Shown: positions 8,025 through 17,381, counted from the stretch's first letter. The stretch: 64,000 nucleotides of DNA from Hymenobacter aquaticus (GCF_004765605.1 NZ_SRLC01000003.1:558001-622000), one strand, 5' to 3'. Made by a program: numbers and translations. Notes: generated from the sequence alone by a model not told the origin.

Positions 8025-9860
8025 CTAATTCACCGCGTCGCCGCGCAGCTTGCGGAAGCGCTTGCGGGACTCGGCAGTGTAGATGCTGCCCGGGTATTTC
8101 ACCAGCAGCTGGTTGTAGAGCGTCTTGGCCTTTTCGCGGTCCTGAAGGTTTTCTTCGGCAATGCTGGCCGTCAGGAACAGCGCGTCGTCGCTGAGCACGT
8201 CGTATTTGGGGTTGGCCGTAATCTTCTCCAGCGTGGTGAGGGCCGCGGGGTAGTCGCCCATGCGGCGCTGGAGTTGGGCCTTCAGGTACCAAGCATCATC
8301 GGTGAGGGCGTGGCCGGGGTACTTCTGCAGCAGGTTATCCAGGCCCTTGAGCGCCGCGTCGAGCTTGTTTTGGAACACGAGCAGTTCCACGGCCGAATAG
8401 TCGCGCAGGGCCACGCCGGAGGTGTCCATAGCCGTGTTGTCGGTGATGAGCAGGCTGAGCTGCATGGCGTCGTTGGCAATTTCGCGGCTGGTGGCTTCTT
8501 TGAGAATGTCCAGGTGGCTTTTGGCCAGCTTAAAGTCGCCGGCGTAGTAGCTCAGGCGGGCATTGCGCAGCTTGGCCTCGTAGCCCACCGGCGAGTCTTT
8601 GTGCGACTTCTCCACCTGCGAATACAGCAGCGTGGCCTCCCAGGGCTCACTGCGCAGCAGGTAGATGTCGGCCAGGTTGATTTTGGCTTCGTCCACCACG
8701 TCGAGGCTGGCCCGGGGCAGGTCGATTACCTCCTGCAGCATGGCCATAGCCTTGTCCTTCTCATCGAGCTGGAAGGCGTACAGGGCCGCCATGCTGCGCA
8801 GCACCGGCGCGGTTTCGGGCGTCTTGCCCAGCTCCGTCAGCACCTGCTGGTACTCCCCGATCAGGCCCCGAATCTTGGCCGGGTCGACCGGGTAGGTGGA
8901 GCGCACCTGCTCTTCGCGGGCCTGCACCAGCCGCTGCCGGGCCAAGCGGTAATACATGCCACCGCGGTACTCACGGGTCACGTAGTCGAAGCCGGCAATG
9001 GCGCTTTCGTAGTCTTTGTTGCGCTGGGCAATGCTGGCCAGCTCCATCACGCGGGCTCCTTCGGTGCGGCCGCGCCGGTCGAGGGCCTTGGCCTGCACCA
9101 GGGCCCCGGTAAAGTCGCGGCGCTGGGTCTGGAGCCACAGCAGCAGCTCGCTGTAGACGGCCCGCTCGGGGTACTTCTGCACGTTGGCAAACAGCTCTTT
9201 TTCCAGGGCGTCGAAGTCCTTGTCTTCGCGCAGGCTGTTCTGGAGCATGTTGCGCACGAAGGGCAGCTGCTGCTCGTCGTTTTGCACCAGGCGCAGGGTT
9301 TCGCTCATCACCTTGTCCGTCTGGCCCGACTGCGTGTAGAGCTGAATCAGCTGGGGGGCGTACTCGGTGTCGTCTTTGGTAAGCAGGCGGCCTTTCAGGT
9401 AGGTTTTTTCGGCCCACTCGGGCAGGTTGCGGCGCGTAAACTCGGTGGCGACGGGCACGACCTGCCCGGCCGTGAGCTGGCCGATTACCCGCTCGTACTG
9501 CTTGGCGGCGGCCGGGGCGTCGCCGGCGGTGGTGTAGAGGCTGCCCAGGGCCACGCCGTAGGATGGCTCCTCGGGGCGCTGCCGGATAGCCTTTTTCACC
9601 AGCTTTTCGGCCTCCTTGTAGCGTTTCAGGTTTTGGAGCACCACGAGGTACTCGGGCAGTACGTTGGGGGCCGCCTGCTCTTCGCTGCGCAGCCGCCCAA
9701 ACAGAAAGGCGGCCTTCTCATTCTCGCCCTTGCGCGCGTATTCGCGGGCCAGGGCAATGCCACTGTTGTCCTGGGCCTGCACCGCGTGCAACCCCAGGCC
9801 CAGGCACAGCACCAGAGCCGAACCAACTTTCGTAAAGCGACGCAAAGAAAACTGACGCAT
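8025..9860 (-). CDS. secreted tetratricopeptide repeat protein
   Basis: The start at 9860 is chosen because MRQFSLRRFTKVGSALVLCL opens a standard signal peptide ending in AVQAQ; the frame upstream is open but lacks such features. The 611-residue mature protein consists of helical TPR-like repeats, for example GIALAREYARKGENEKAAFLFGRL at the N-terminus and repeated ALxxLDNLLQKYPGHALTDDAWY and DREKAKTLYNQLLVKYPGSIY units at the C-terminus, the last resembling outer-membrane assembly TPRs. Periplasmic protein-protein scaffold by inference; partner unknown. Monocistronic, with a repeat element downstream. Confidence 0.85.
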   Translation of the reverse strand: MRQFSLRRFTKVGSALVLCLGLGLHAVQAQDNSGIALAREYARKGENEKAAFLFGRLRSEEQAAPNVLPEYLVVLQNLKRYKEAEKLVKKAIRQRPEEPSYGVALGSLYTTAGDAPAAAKQYERVIGQLTAGQVVPVATEFTRRNLPEWAEKTYLKGRLLTKDDTEYAPQLIQLYTQSGQTDKVMSETLRLVQNDEQQLPFVRNMLQNSLREDKDFDALEKELFANVQKYPERAVYSELLLWLQTQRRDFTGALVQAKALDRRGRTEGARVMELASIAQRNKDYESAIAGFDYVTREYRGGMYYRLARQRLVQAREEQVRSTYPVDPAKIRGLIGEYQQVLTELGKTPETAPVLRSMAALYAFQLDEKDKAMAMLQEVIDLPRASLDVVDEAKINLADIYLLRSEPWEATLLYSQVEKSHKDSPVGYEAKLRNARLSYYAGDFKLAKSHLDILKEATSREIANDAMQLSLLITDNTAMDTSGVALRDYSAVELLVFQNKLDAALKGLDNLLQKYPGHALTDDAWYLKAQLQRRMGDYPAALTTLEKITANPKYDVLSDDALFLTASIAEENLQDREKAKTLYNQLLVKYPGSIYTAESRKRFRKLRGDAVN

Positions 9861-10018
9861 GGCGTGAATTTCAGGCAAGTAAGAATCTGAGAAGGTAAAC
9901 CGGCGGGGGCCGACTTTCATTCCTTCCGGCTTGAAAACCAGCTCCCCAACAGTCCGGCACAGCCGTAGTCCGGAAAGAAGCACCCTCAGCAGATAAGTTG
10001 CTTACGGGGCGGGCAAAC

Positions 10019-10052
10019 AAAAAGGGCCGTACCCGAAGATACAGCCCTTTTT
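10019..10052. terminator. bidirectional terminator hairpin
   Basis: AAAAAGGGC (10019-10027) pairs with GCCCTTTTT (10044-10052). The A and T tracts make it able to work in either direction; it lies 23 bases after the ppiD stop. Confidence 0.75.
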
Positions 10053-10075
10053 CGTGCTTCTGCTTGGCGAGCGGC

Positions 10076-12208
10076 TTAGAAGAACTTCGTGCGCTCGTCT
10101 TTGATGTTGGCGTTGGCCTTCACGGCTTCGTAGATGGCACCGTCGGCACGGGCCGTGCGCTGCGCCGTCAGCTGCTGACGGATCATCTTCAGGTCGGCCG
10201 GGGCGGTGGGCGTTTCCACCTTCACGGGCTCCACGATCAGCACGCCCTGCTCGCCCTGGAAGGGAGCCGACTGCTGGCCGGGCTTCACGCTGTAGGCTTT
10301 ACCCACGGCCAGCGGCTCGCCGCCCAGGCCCTGGATAACGCCGGTGCCCAGTACTACCCCATCGGCCGTTTTCACCTGGGCGTTGGGGCCGTAAGCGGCG
10401 GCAATCTGCTCCAGCGTGCCTTTCTTGCCGCTCAGCTTAGCCATGATCTGCTTGGCTTTCTCCTCGTTGCGCACGGCGGCCGTCAGCTCGGGCTTCAGGC
10501 TGGCTACCGTGGCGGTGCCTTTGGCACGCTCCTCGGTCAGCACGGCAATTACGTACTGGTCGCCCAACTCGTATACTTCCGACACGTCGCCGATTTCGGT
10601 TTTCTTCCCGCCCTGGCCGGCGCCGTAGGCCCAGCGTACCAGCTCACGAGCGTTCTGCAGGTTGTTCACGGCCCGGTCGCTGCTGCCTAGGCCTTTGGCC
10701 TCCTGCTTCTGCAGGGTTTTGTCGGCGGCTACGGCGCTGCGGAACGAAGCCAGGTCGGTGGCTTTGCCTTTCAGCTCCTGGGCGCGGGCGTAGGCGGCTT
10801 CACGCGTGGCGTCGGAAGGCACGATGCCTTTCTGCACGGCGGCAATCTGGTAGGTCTGGGAAGTCTTGGGAGCGGTTACCTTGATGATGTGGTAGCCGAA
10901 CGAGGTTTCAACGGGGTTGGGCAGCAGGCCGGCCGAGGTAGCGCCGAATACGGCCTTCTCAAACTCGGGCACCATGCGGCCCTGCGTGAACCAGCCCAGG
11001 TCGCCGCCGGTAGCGGTGGTACCGTCGGTGCCGAACTGACGGGCCATAGCGGCGAAGTCAGCACCACCTTTGATTTTGGCCAGAATGTCCTTGGCTTTGG
11101 CCAGGGCAGCGGCTTTGGCTTCGGGCGTAGCACCGTCGGCCTTGATCAGGATGTGGCTGGCGCGGGCGGCGGCCTGGGCACCAGCCTTCTGGCCCGTTAC
11201 CTTGAAGATGGAGTACACGCCGTTTTCGGCGTAGGGGCCATATACCTGGCCAACCGTGAGGGGCAGCTGCTGACGCAGTTTCTCGGGCATGTCGGCCGGC
11301 GACACGTAGGCCGAGCTGTAGGGGTGCTCGGGGTCGGTGTTCAGCTTGGCAAACAGCGAGTCGTTGGGAGCGGTGCGGAACTGGGCAGCCAGCTCATCCA
11401 CCGACTTGCGCACCTGGGCGCTGTCTTCCACCGAAGCCGTTACCGGAATGGTCACGTACTCGATGCTGCGGCCGTCTTCTACTTTGTAGCGGGCCTTGTT
11501 CTTGTCGAGGTAGGCTTGCAGCTGGTCGTCGGTCACTTTCACGGCCGAATCCGAAATCGAGAAGTAGGGCACGAACAGGTAGCGGATGCTGGCGCGGGTG
11601 TTCTGGGTTTCGTTGTACTGCTTGGCTTCGGCCGTCGTGACGTAGGTCGAAAGCTTGAGCAGGTTGTTGTACTTGTTGCCCATGCGCTCAGCGGGCAGGT
11701 TGGCTTCGAAGTTGCGCCAGGCGTCCTGGGCCTGGGGGGGCAGCTTGTCGAGGTTGCGCAGGTACTCAATCACCTTGGCGCGGTCGAACTGGCCGGTCTG
11801 CTGGTCGGTGAAAGCCTGGCGGATGCTGGGGTGAATGTTTTTGCCCTGCACCATGTCAGTCAGCTCGTCATCCGAAACGGTGAGGCCGAGCTTTTCGAAC
11901 TCCTTCGAGAAGGCAATGCGGTAAATCGTCTGGTTCCAGGCCTGGTCGCGCAGGTAGCCCATCGTGGCTTCGTCGGGCTGGCGGCCCTGCTGCTGAATAA
12001 AGTTTTGCTTGGCCTGCTCCAGGGCGGCCTGGAATTGCTCGTAGTCTACTTTTTCGCCGGCTATTTCGCCTACCGAATTCTCATTACGGTTAAACAGACG
12101 GTTTTTACCGCCTATCAGGTCTCCCCCGACGATAAAGAGCAGCAAACCGATGGCAACGATGCCAACAGCCCAGCTCGATTTTTCTCGGATCGTGTTAATT
12201 AATGCCAT
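10076..12208 (-). CDS. ppiD: peptidyl-prolyl isomerase / chaperone PpiD-like
   Basis: A 710-residue protein with an N-terminal membrane anchor (residues 12-30, SSWAVGIVAIGLLLFIVGGD), a SurA/PpiD-type N-terminal chaperone domain (VGEIAGEKVDYEQFQAAL), and a parvulin PpiC domain around residues 345-440 (ASHILIKADG, TGGDLGWFTQGRMVPEFE, GYHIIKVT). A second, degenerate rotamase-like region follows. It is inner-membrane anchored with the bulk in the periplasm and helps fold outer-membrane proteins. It lies upstream of nothing on its strand except an intergenic terminator. It belongs to the envelope-biogenesis stretch with lptC and the OmpP1-like gene. Confidence 0.92.
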   Translation of the reverse strand: MALINTIREKSSWAVGIVAIGLLLFIVGGDLIGGKNRLFNRNENSVGEIAGEKVDYEQFQAALEQAKQNFIQQQGRQPDEATMGYLRDQAWNQTIYRIAFSKEFEKLGLTVSDDELTDMVQGKNIHPSIRQAFTDQQTGQFDRAKVIEYLRNLDKLPPQAQDAWRNFEANLPAERMGNKYNNLLKLSTYVTTAEAKQYNETQNTRASIRYLFVPYFSISDSAVKVTDDQLQAYLDKNKARYKVEDGRSIEYVTIPVTASVEDSAQVRKSVDELAAQFRTAPNDSLFAKLNTDPEHPYSSAYVSPADMPEKLRQQLPLTVGQVYGPYAENGVYSIFKVTGQKAGAQAAARASHILIKADGATPEAKAAALAKAKDILAKIKGGADFAAMARQFGTDGTTATGGDLGWFTQGRMVPEFEKAVFGATSAGLLPNPVETSFGYHIIKVTAPKTSQTYQIAAVQKGIVPSDATREAAYARAQELKGKATDLASFRSAVAADKTLQKQEAKGLGSSDRAVNNLQNARELVRWAYGAGQGGKKTEIGDVSEVYELGDQYVIAVLTEERAKGTATVASLKPELTAAVRNEEKAKQIMAKLSGKKGTLEQIAAAYGPNAQVKTADGVVLGTGVIQGLGGEPLAVGKAYSVKPGQQSAPFQGEQGVLIVEPVKVETPTAPADLKMIRQQLTAQRTARADGAIYEAVKANANIKDERTKFF

Positions 12209-12296
12209 TTACTTGAAAAAAAGCGCGGTAAAAGAGTAGAAAGAGTCGCAAAATAACCAGAATCCGCCGGACATTCAAAGCTAACCGAAAGCAAGA

Positions 12297-12320
12297 CCGC
12301 CCGAAGGGTACTTCGGGCGG
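12297..12320. terminator. 10-bp perfect hairpin between ppiD and the upstream small gene
   Basis: CCGCCCGAAG (12297-12306) pairs exactly with CTTCGGGCGG (12311-12320) around a GGTA loop. It lies 20 bases after the stop of the minus-strand 98-residue gene. There is only a weak T-rich tail. Confidence 0.6.
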
Positions 12321-12339
12321 ACAAGTTTCAGGGTTAAAG

Positions 12340-12636
12340 CTACTTTCGGGGCTTCTTGCGCGGCTGGGGTTTGCCAAGTTTGGCCGGCGTTTTGGGCAGG
12401 GGCCGGGGCGCGTTTTTGGGGTCGGCCAGGAAGCGGGCTTCCTTTTCCCGCTGCTTGAGGTAGCGGTAATACATGATGCAGCCCAGCGAAAGCATGAACA
12501 GCCAGTAGTTGCGCTGCAGGCTTTCGGCCGGCACCTTGGGGTTGTTTTCCACCAGGGTCTGGTACACGCCGATAACAAACGTGACGACACCCAGCGAAAA
12601 GAGAATCGTGCGCCCCATAGACTGGTCGATGCGCAT
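12340..12636 (-). CDS. conserved small two-helix membrane protein
   Basis: The 98-residue product has two hydrophobic helices (about residues 10-25 GRTILFSLGVVTFVIGVYQ and 45-60 YWLFMLSLGCIMYYR) and a proline- and lysine-rich C-terminal tail (PRPLPKTPAKLGKPQPRKK). It lies 11 bases downstream of lptC on the same strand, so it is probably in an operand of lptC, the OmpP1-like gene and coaX. I recall similar small proteins at this place in other Bacteroidota but no function. An internal start at residue 7 (MGRTIL) is possible. Confidence 0.75.
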   Translation of the reverse strand: MRIDQSMGRTILFSLGVVTFVIGVYQTLVENNPKVPAESLQRNYWLFMLSLGCIMYYRYLKQREKEARFLADPKNAPRPLPKTPAKLGKPQPRKKPRK

Positions 12637-12647
12637 AGCAGGTTGGG

Positions 12648-13241
12648 TTATTGGGCCGGAGTTTCCGGGTTGATGGTAAACACGCCGGTGGGCTTCAGGA
12701 TGCTGTAGCGCGAAAAGTCCTGGTTGGCCGTCAGGCCGTTGCCGGTCAGGATTTCAGTCTGAGTTTCGACCCGCACGAAGGTGGCCGGCTTGGTGTAGAT
12801 GATGGCCTTGAGCCGGTCGTAAAACAGCTCTTCGGTGTTCATCTTCTGCTGCTTAATCTGGTTGGCCACGCGCACGTCGCCGCGCACCACATACAGGTTC
12901 TTGGCCTTGTCGTACTTGGCGTAGTTGCCCTGCAGGGTGTTGATGACCGTGCGGCCACCTTCGCCGTAGAAGCTCACCTTCACGCCTTTGGGGTAAATCT
13001 GGTCCCCGGTTTCGAAGGTTTGCTCCACGGGGGCCGTCAGCCGGATCTGGAGCTTGGCCGAGTCGCTGAGCAGGGTCAGGACGTTGGTGGTTTCGGCGGC
13101 CGGGCCGGTGTAGACCACCTTCTTCTTGGTCACCTCCGCCTCCTTTTCCTGGCAGCTCCAACTGCTGCCGGCTATTAGCAGGGTGCCCCAAAGCAACCAA
13201 CTCACGCGTTGTGCAGGCATAGCGAAATGGGCCTTACTCAA
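12648..13241 (-). CDS. lptC: LPS export periplasmic protein LptC, lipoprotein form
   Basis: A 197-residue protein that starts 8 bases inside the upstream OmpP1-like gene (translational coupling). The N-terminus holds a hydrophobic segment and a lipobox-like GSSWSC, so it is likely a lipoprotein, as is usual for LptC in this phylum. The beta-jellyroll repeats show IRLTAPVEQTFETGDQIYPKGVKVSFY and the characteristic LxTEELFYDRLKAIIYT segment. It receives LPS from LptBFG and passes it to LptA or the LptD bridge. lptB lies 9 kb away. Confidence 0.9.
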   Translation of the reverse strand: MSKAHFAMPAQRVSWLLWGTLLIAGSSWSCQEKEAEVTKKKVVYTGPAAETTNVLTLLSDSAKLQIRLTAPVEQTFETGDQIYPKGVKVSFYGEGGRTVINTLQGNYAKYDKAKNLYVVRGDVRVANQIKQQKMNTEELFYDRLKAIIYTKPATFVRVETQTEILTGNGLTANQDFSRYSILKPTGVFTINPETPAQ

Positions 13242-14583
13242 TCCGGCGTTTGATAAACCAACGGTTGTTCAGCGTCACGCCCAGCTGGGCGCGCAGGTAG
13301 CTTTCCTTCACGTTGCTGATCTGGCGGGAGGTGCCGCCTTCCACCAGCGTGCTGGCGTCGGTGTTGCCGCGCTGCCCGTAGGTGAAGGCCAGGCTGACCA
13401 CGGTAGCATCGAGCGGGGTGGCCGAGGGCATGGGGAAAGCAAAACCCCAGCTGACGGCCCGGTCGTAGAGGGCCTTGCCATCGGGGCGGTAGGGCATCTG
13501 GGCCACGCTCAGGCCCGCCCGGTAACTGATGCGTTTGAAGTAGTTGTCCACCGACGTAGCGTCGGGCGTGTACTCGCCGCCCAGGCCCAGGCGCAGGGTG
13601 TTGTCGAGCGGAATGGTGGCGCCGATGCCGCTAAAGCCTTTGTATTTCGACCACTGCTGCTGGGCCACGTCGAGGCTGGCGCTCCAGTTCTTGTTGTTAT
13701 CGAAGCTGACGCCGATCTGGGCCAGGGCCGGCAGGTTGGCGGCGCCTTTCTGGTCTTTGGCCAGCGTTATCTGCTCCAGCACCAGCCCGTTCACGTCCGA
13801 GCGGTTCAGCGTGGTGGTGCGGGTGCCGCTCAGGCTGGTTTTGAAGCTGTAGACGCCGCCGATGTTGTAGTTCAGTTTGTCGCTGGCCTTGCCGCGGTAG
13901 TGCACGCCGCCCCGGAACGAGAAGTCGGAGTAGTGCACCTGGTCGTTGAGGGTCGACTTGGTGATGTCGGCGGTGCTGGTAACGCCGGCGGGCACCACCG
14001 TAGAGCCCACCGATTCGTCGGTAGTGCCAAACACGTAGGCAGCCGACACCCCCACAGACAAGCCCTTGCTTAGACGGAAGGCGTGGGTCATGTAGGCCTC
14101 CGAAATTTCCCCCTCCCCTTTCTGCTGCACGATCTGGGTGCTGTTGGGGTCATTGACAATCGGCGCCGCGGTGTTCGATTCGTAATCGACCGAGGTTAGC
14201 GGGTGCAGGCCAATGGAAGCAGCCCAGCTTTTGGAGATGGGCAAGCTCAGGGCCAGGTAGCCCAGGTTGCCGCTGCCGGTCTTGTTCGAGGAAGTGGCGT
14301 TGCGCAGGGTTTTGTACTGCCCGTTGAAGCCGGCTTCGTAGGTCGTGCGGCTGGTGTAGTACACCAGCGCCGGGTTCAGGTCATTCACGTTGACGCTGTT
14401 GGGCGCTGCTACGCCCACGCCGCCCATGCCCATCTGGCGCACGCCGCCCAGGTTGGGGACGTAGTCGCCCAGCCCTAAGCGCGAATAGGGAGAGTTGCCC
14501 AGGCCTTGACCGTGGACGTTGGGGGCGGCCATCAGGCCCAGTACTACCAGCCCTACGCAGCCAGCCGATTTAGTTTTCAACAT
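13234..14583 (-). CDS. outer-membrane beta-barrel protein, OmpP1/FadL-like
   Basis: The ATG at 14583 (MLKTKSAGCVGLVVL) is preferred since it begins a signal peptide ending NVHGQ; the longer frame adds 17 unlikely residues. The mature 449-residue protein starts with GLGNSPYSRLGLGDYVPN, then GGVRQMGMGGVGVAAPNSVNVNDLNPA, a pattern of FadL/OmpP1-type barrels (asparagine-proline-alanine motif), followed by alternating amphipathic strands and a C-terminal segment ending in basic residues. It starts 14 bases inside coaX and ends inside lptC, giving a tight coaX-porin-lptC operon. Ligand unknown. Confidence 0.82.
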   Translation of the reverse strand: MLKTKSAGCVGLVVLGLMAAPNVHGQGLGNSPYSRLGLGDYVPNLGGVRQMGMGGVGVAAPNSVNVNDLNPALVYYTSRTTYEAGFNGQYKTLRNATSSNKTGSGNLGYLALSLPISKSWAASIGLHPLTSVDYESNTAAPIVNDPNSTQIVQQKGEGEISEAYMTHAFRLSKGLSVGVSAAYVFGTTDESVGSTVVPAGVTSTADITKSTLNDQVHYSDFSFRGGVHYRGKASDKLNYNIGGVYSFKTSLSGTRTTTLNRSDVNGLVLEQITLAKDQKGAANLPALAQIGVSFDNNKNWSASLDVAQQQWSKYKGFSGIGATIPLDNTLRLGLGGEYTPDATSVDNYFKRISYRAGLSVAQMPYRPDGKALYDRAVSWGFAFPMPSATPLDATVVSLAFTYGQRGNTDASTLVEGGTSRQISNVKESYLRAQLGVTLNNRWFIKRRIE

Positions 14584-15313
14584 TATGCACCAGTATTCGG
14601 TGAAGCCCAATGAGCACGAGCTCCGGAATGACAAAGATACGGCCTTTCAGCCGTGGTTGAAAAAAGCCGGCGTCGCCCCCGGCCAGTACTACTTGCAGCC
14701 CGGGGTGTTGCGCCCGGTATGCCTCAATAAACCCGTTCACTTCGGCCACGGCTCCGTTCAGCACGCCGCTACGGATAGCGGCCTGGGTGTCGGTGCCGGT
14801 CAGGGGCAGCGGCGCGGCCGGGTCGGTGGGCATGGCTACCAACGGCAGCCGGCCGGTAAACGTGTGCAGGGCCTCAAACCGCAGCCGCAGCCCCGGCGCG
14901 ATGCTGCCGCCCCGGAACGTGTGCCCGTCTTCCACCCAGTCGCACTTGATGGCCGTGCCCGCGTCGATAATCAGCGTGCTGCGCGTGGGCCAGAGCCAGG
15001 CCGCTCCTACCGCCGCCGCCAGCCGGTCGGCCCCCAGCGTGTGGGGCGTCGCGTAGGCATTGCGGATCGGAAGCGGCGTCGTGGCCGGCCCAAACTCCAG
15101 CACCCGCCCACTTACCTGCTGCTGCCACTGCGCCACCCAGCCGGCCGTAGCTTCGGCCACCGAGCTAACGATGACGTGCCGGGGCCGCAGCCGTTCCAGC
15201 ACTTCACTCACCTGATCCACGCCAGCCACCACGGCGGTTTCCAGCAATACGTCCCCGTCGAAGCAGCCGTATTTCACGGCGGTGTTGCCAATATCGAGGG
15301 CTAGGGTACGCAT
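14570..15313 (-). CDS. coaX: type III pantothenate kinase
   Basis: Start placed at 15313 (MRTLALDIGNTAVKYGCFDGD), which puts the ASKHA phosphate-1 motif at residues 6-11 as in known CoaX. GADRLAAAVGA and LIIDAGTAIKCDWV are the further signature motifs. The 247-residue protein catalyses the first step of coenzyme A synthesis, with ATP and often a monovalent cation. It heads the coaX, OmpP1-like, lptC, small-protein operon, with 14-base overlap with the next gene and a terminator hairpin upstream separating it from rluB. Confidence 0.95.
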   Translation of the reverse strand: MRTLALDIGNTAVKYGCFDGDVLLETAVVAGVDQVSEVLERLRPRHVIVSSVAEATAGWVAQWQQQVSGRVLEFGPATTPLPIRNAYATPHTLGADRLAAAVGAAWLWPTRSTLIIDAGTAIKCDWVEDGHTFRGGSIAPGLRLRFEALHTFTGRLPLVAMPTDPAAPLPLTGTDTQAAIRSGVLNGAVAEVNGFIEAYRAQHPGLQVVLAGGDAGFFQPRLKGRIFVIPELVLIGLHRILVHNVEN

Positions 15314-15359
15314 GGAATAAGGAAAGAAAAGCCGCCAACCGGCGCGGCCGTAAACCAAA

Positions 15360-15391
15360 CAGGCTGGCTGTATGAGTCAACAGCCAGCCTG
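15360..15391 (-). terminator. terminator after rluB
   Basis: CAGGCTGGCTGT (15360-15371) and ACAGCCAGCCTG (15380-15391) form a perfect 12-bp stem with an 8-base loop, followed on the minus strand by TTTGGTTT. It is 13 bases past the rluB stop. Confidence 0.8.
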
Positions 15392-15403
15392 CAGGTTGCT
15401 TGG

Positions 15404-17218
15404 TTACAGGAAATACTTGAGACGAATGACTTCCTTTTCGGTCAGGAAGCGCCATTTGCCGCGGGGCAGGTCCTTCTTGGTGAGGCCGGCGTACTGCACC
15501 CGGTCTAGGGTCACAACTTCGTAGCCCAGGTGCTCGAAGATGCGGCGCACGATACGGTTGCGGCCCAGGTGCAGCTCAATGCCCACGAAGTGCGGGTTGC
15601 CGGCCACCACGGCCACGTCGTCTACGTCGGCCTTGCCATCTTCCAGCTCCAGACCAGCGGCAATTTTGCCCAGGTCTTCTTCCGTCAGCGGCTTGTTCAG
15701 CTCGACCTGGTAGATTTTCTTGTTCTTGTGCGAGGGGTGCGACAGTTTCTGCGCCACTTCCCCATCGTTGGTGAACAGCAGCAAGCCCGTGGTGTTCCGG
15801 TCGAGGCGACCCACCGGGAAGATCCGCTCCCGCGACGCCGAAGCCACCAGCTCCATTACCGTGCGGCGGCCTTCGGGGTCGTCGGTCGTCGTCAGGAAAT
15901 CCTTGGGCTTGTTGAGCAGCACGTACACGTGCTTTTCGCGCTTCAGATTGGTCTTGCCGTACTGCACCGTGTCGGTAGGCTGCACCTGGTAGCCCATTTC
16001 CGTTACCACTTCACCATTCACCTTGATTTCACCGGCCGCAATCAGCGCATCGGCTTCCCGGCGCGAGCAAATGCCCGCGTTGGCGATGTAGCGGTTCAGG
16101 CGCGTGGTGTCGGCGTGCGAGTCGTCTTCGTCGCGGCGGCGCTTGTTGCCGCGCGTCTTGTCTTCCTCGTAGTGCCGCAGGTTTTTGTACTCGGGTGCTT
16201 CGCCGGCTACTTCGCCGCGCTTAGGCTTGTCGGCCCGGTTGTCGAAAGCGGGCCGCACGGGGCGCTCCGAGCGTTCCGGCCGCTCGCTCCGCTCCCCGTA
16301 GGGGCGGGCCTCGCGCTTGTCGCCGTACGCGGGCTTGTCGCCAAACGTGCGGGGCTTATCGTCGCGGCGGTTCTTGTCGCCGTAGGGCTTGCTGCCAAAG
16401 CTGGGCCGCTCGCCGAAGCTGCGGTTGCCAAAGCTGCTGTCGCGGCGCTCCGGCGCACTGCGCCGCTCGTCCCGGTCGAAGCCGCCCTCGCGCCGCTCGG
16501 TGCGGGGCTTTTCTTCCCGGTTGAAGCCTTCGGGCACCCCGCGGAAATCGAAGGGGCGGGCTGGCCGGATAGCCCGGTTCGGGCCCGTGTCGCCGTCGCG
16601 CTCCTCGCGGCGGAAATCAACCGGCGGCTCAGGCATGCTGGGCTTGGGCTGGGCAAAGGGATTTACCTTATTGAACTTCCGGTTCCGCTCCCCGGCACCG
16701 CCACGGGGCACCGCCGGCTTGCCTTCCTGCCGATACGGCTGGCCGGGCCAGTTGGCTTTCGGGTTGTAGGGCTGCACCGGGCGCTCATCGCGCCGCTCTT
16801 CGTTGCGGCCCTCAAAACGGCGGGAACCGCCCCGGTCATTGTCGCGGCCGAACAAGCGGCGGTCGTCGCCGGCGTCGCGGCGCGGGCCACCGAAGCCCCC
16901 GCGGCTGCCGGAACCTTCGTTGCGGCCGTAGCCGCCAGAGCCGCCGGGCGAGTTGCCAAACTTACGGGGGCCGCCTTCGCTGCCGCCGAAGCGTGAGCCC
17001 CCACCCGAGTTGGGGCGGCCTTCGCTGCGGCCATAAGATGGGCGCGCGGAAAAGTCGCGGCCCCCGGCGTCGTTGCCGGAGCGGTTGCCGCCGAACCCAC
17101 CTTCGCCGGGGCGGGAAGTGAATTTGCGCGGGCCACCGCTGTTGCCAAAGTTGCCGGAGGGACGGTCGCCGGGGCGACCCCGCCGGGCGGAGTTGTCGTC
17201 GTTATGTTTCTTGCCCAT
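15404..17218 (-). CDS. rluB: 23S rRNA pseudouridine synthase RluB/RsuA type with long RG-rich N-terminal tail
   Basis: The 604-residue product has two very different parts. Residues 1-370 are low complexity, rich in Arg, Gly, Asp, Ser and Pro, with repeated RDDKPRTFGDKPAYGDKRE-like stretches. Residues 370-604 are a normal S4 domain (LNRYIANAGICSRREADALI) and an RsuA/RluB catalytic domain with GRLDRNTTGLLLFTNDG holding the catalytic Asp, and GRNRIVRRIFEHLGYEV. The enzyme isomerises a uridine in large-subunit rRNA. Tails of this type occur in Bacteroidota pseudouridine synthases and probably bind RNA; the length here is extreme. A TATACTTG -7-like box sits just before the start. Confidence 0.9.
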   Translation of the reverse strand: MGKKHNDDNSARRGRPGDRPSGNFGNSGGPRKFTSRPGEGGFGGNRSGNDAGGRDFSARPSYGRSEGRPNSGGGSRFGGSEGGPRKFGNSPGGSGGYGRNEGSGSRGGFGGPRRDAGDDRRLFGRDNDRGGSRRFEGRNEERRDERPVQPYNPKANWPGQPYRQEGKPAVPRGGAGERNRKFNKVNPFAQPKPSMPEPPVDFRREERDGDTGPNRAIRPARPFDFRGVPEGFNREEKPRTERREGGFDRDERRSAPERRDSSFGNRSFGERPSFGSKPYGDKNRRDDKPRTFGDKPAYGDKREARPYGERSERPERSERPVRPAFDNRADKPKRGEVAGEAPEYKNLRHYEEDKTRGNKRRRDEDDSHADTTRLNRYIANAGICSRREADALIAAGEIKVNGEVVTEMGYQVQPTDTVQYGKTNLKREKHVYVLLNKPKDFLTTTDDPEGRRTVMELVASASRERIFPVGRLDRNTTGLLLFTNDGEVAQKLSHPSHKNKKIYQVELNKPLTEEDLGKIAAGLELEDGKADVDDVAVVAGNPHFVGIELHLGRNRIVRRIFEHLGYEVVTLDRVQYAGLTKKDLPRGKWRFLTEKEVIRLKYFL

Positions 17219-17306
17219 GGTTGCAAGTATAAGTGCCGTATCGCTACGGTACGAGGTGAAAATAAATCAGGAGGAAAGAGGCTAACGAAGTAGCCCCGAA
17301 AACAGT

Positions 17307-17356
17307 GCCCGGACCAGCGGCGCGGATGATGAAGGCCGCCTGCCGCTGGTCCGGGC
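17307..17356. terminator. 15-bp stem terminator after the DksA/TraR-like gene
   Basis: GCCCGGACCAGCGGC (17307-17321) pairs exactly with GCCGCTGGTCCGGGC (17342-17356) across a 20-base loop. It sits between the DksA-like stop (17382) and the rluB start (17218). Confidence 0.75.
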
Positions 17357-17381
17357 AAAGAAGGGTAGATGTGCAGCGCTG

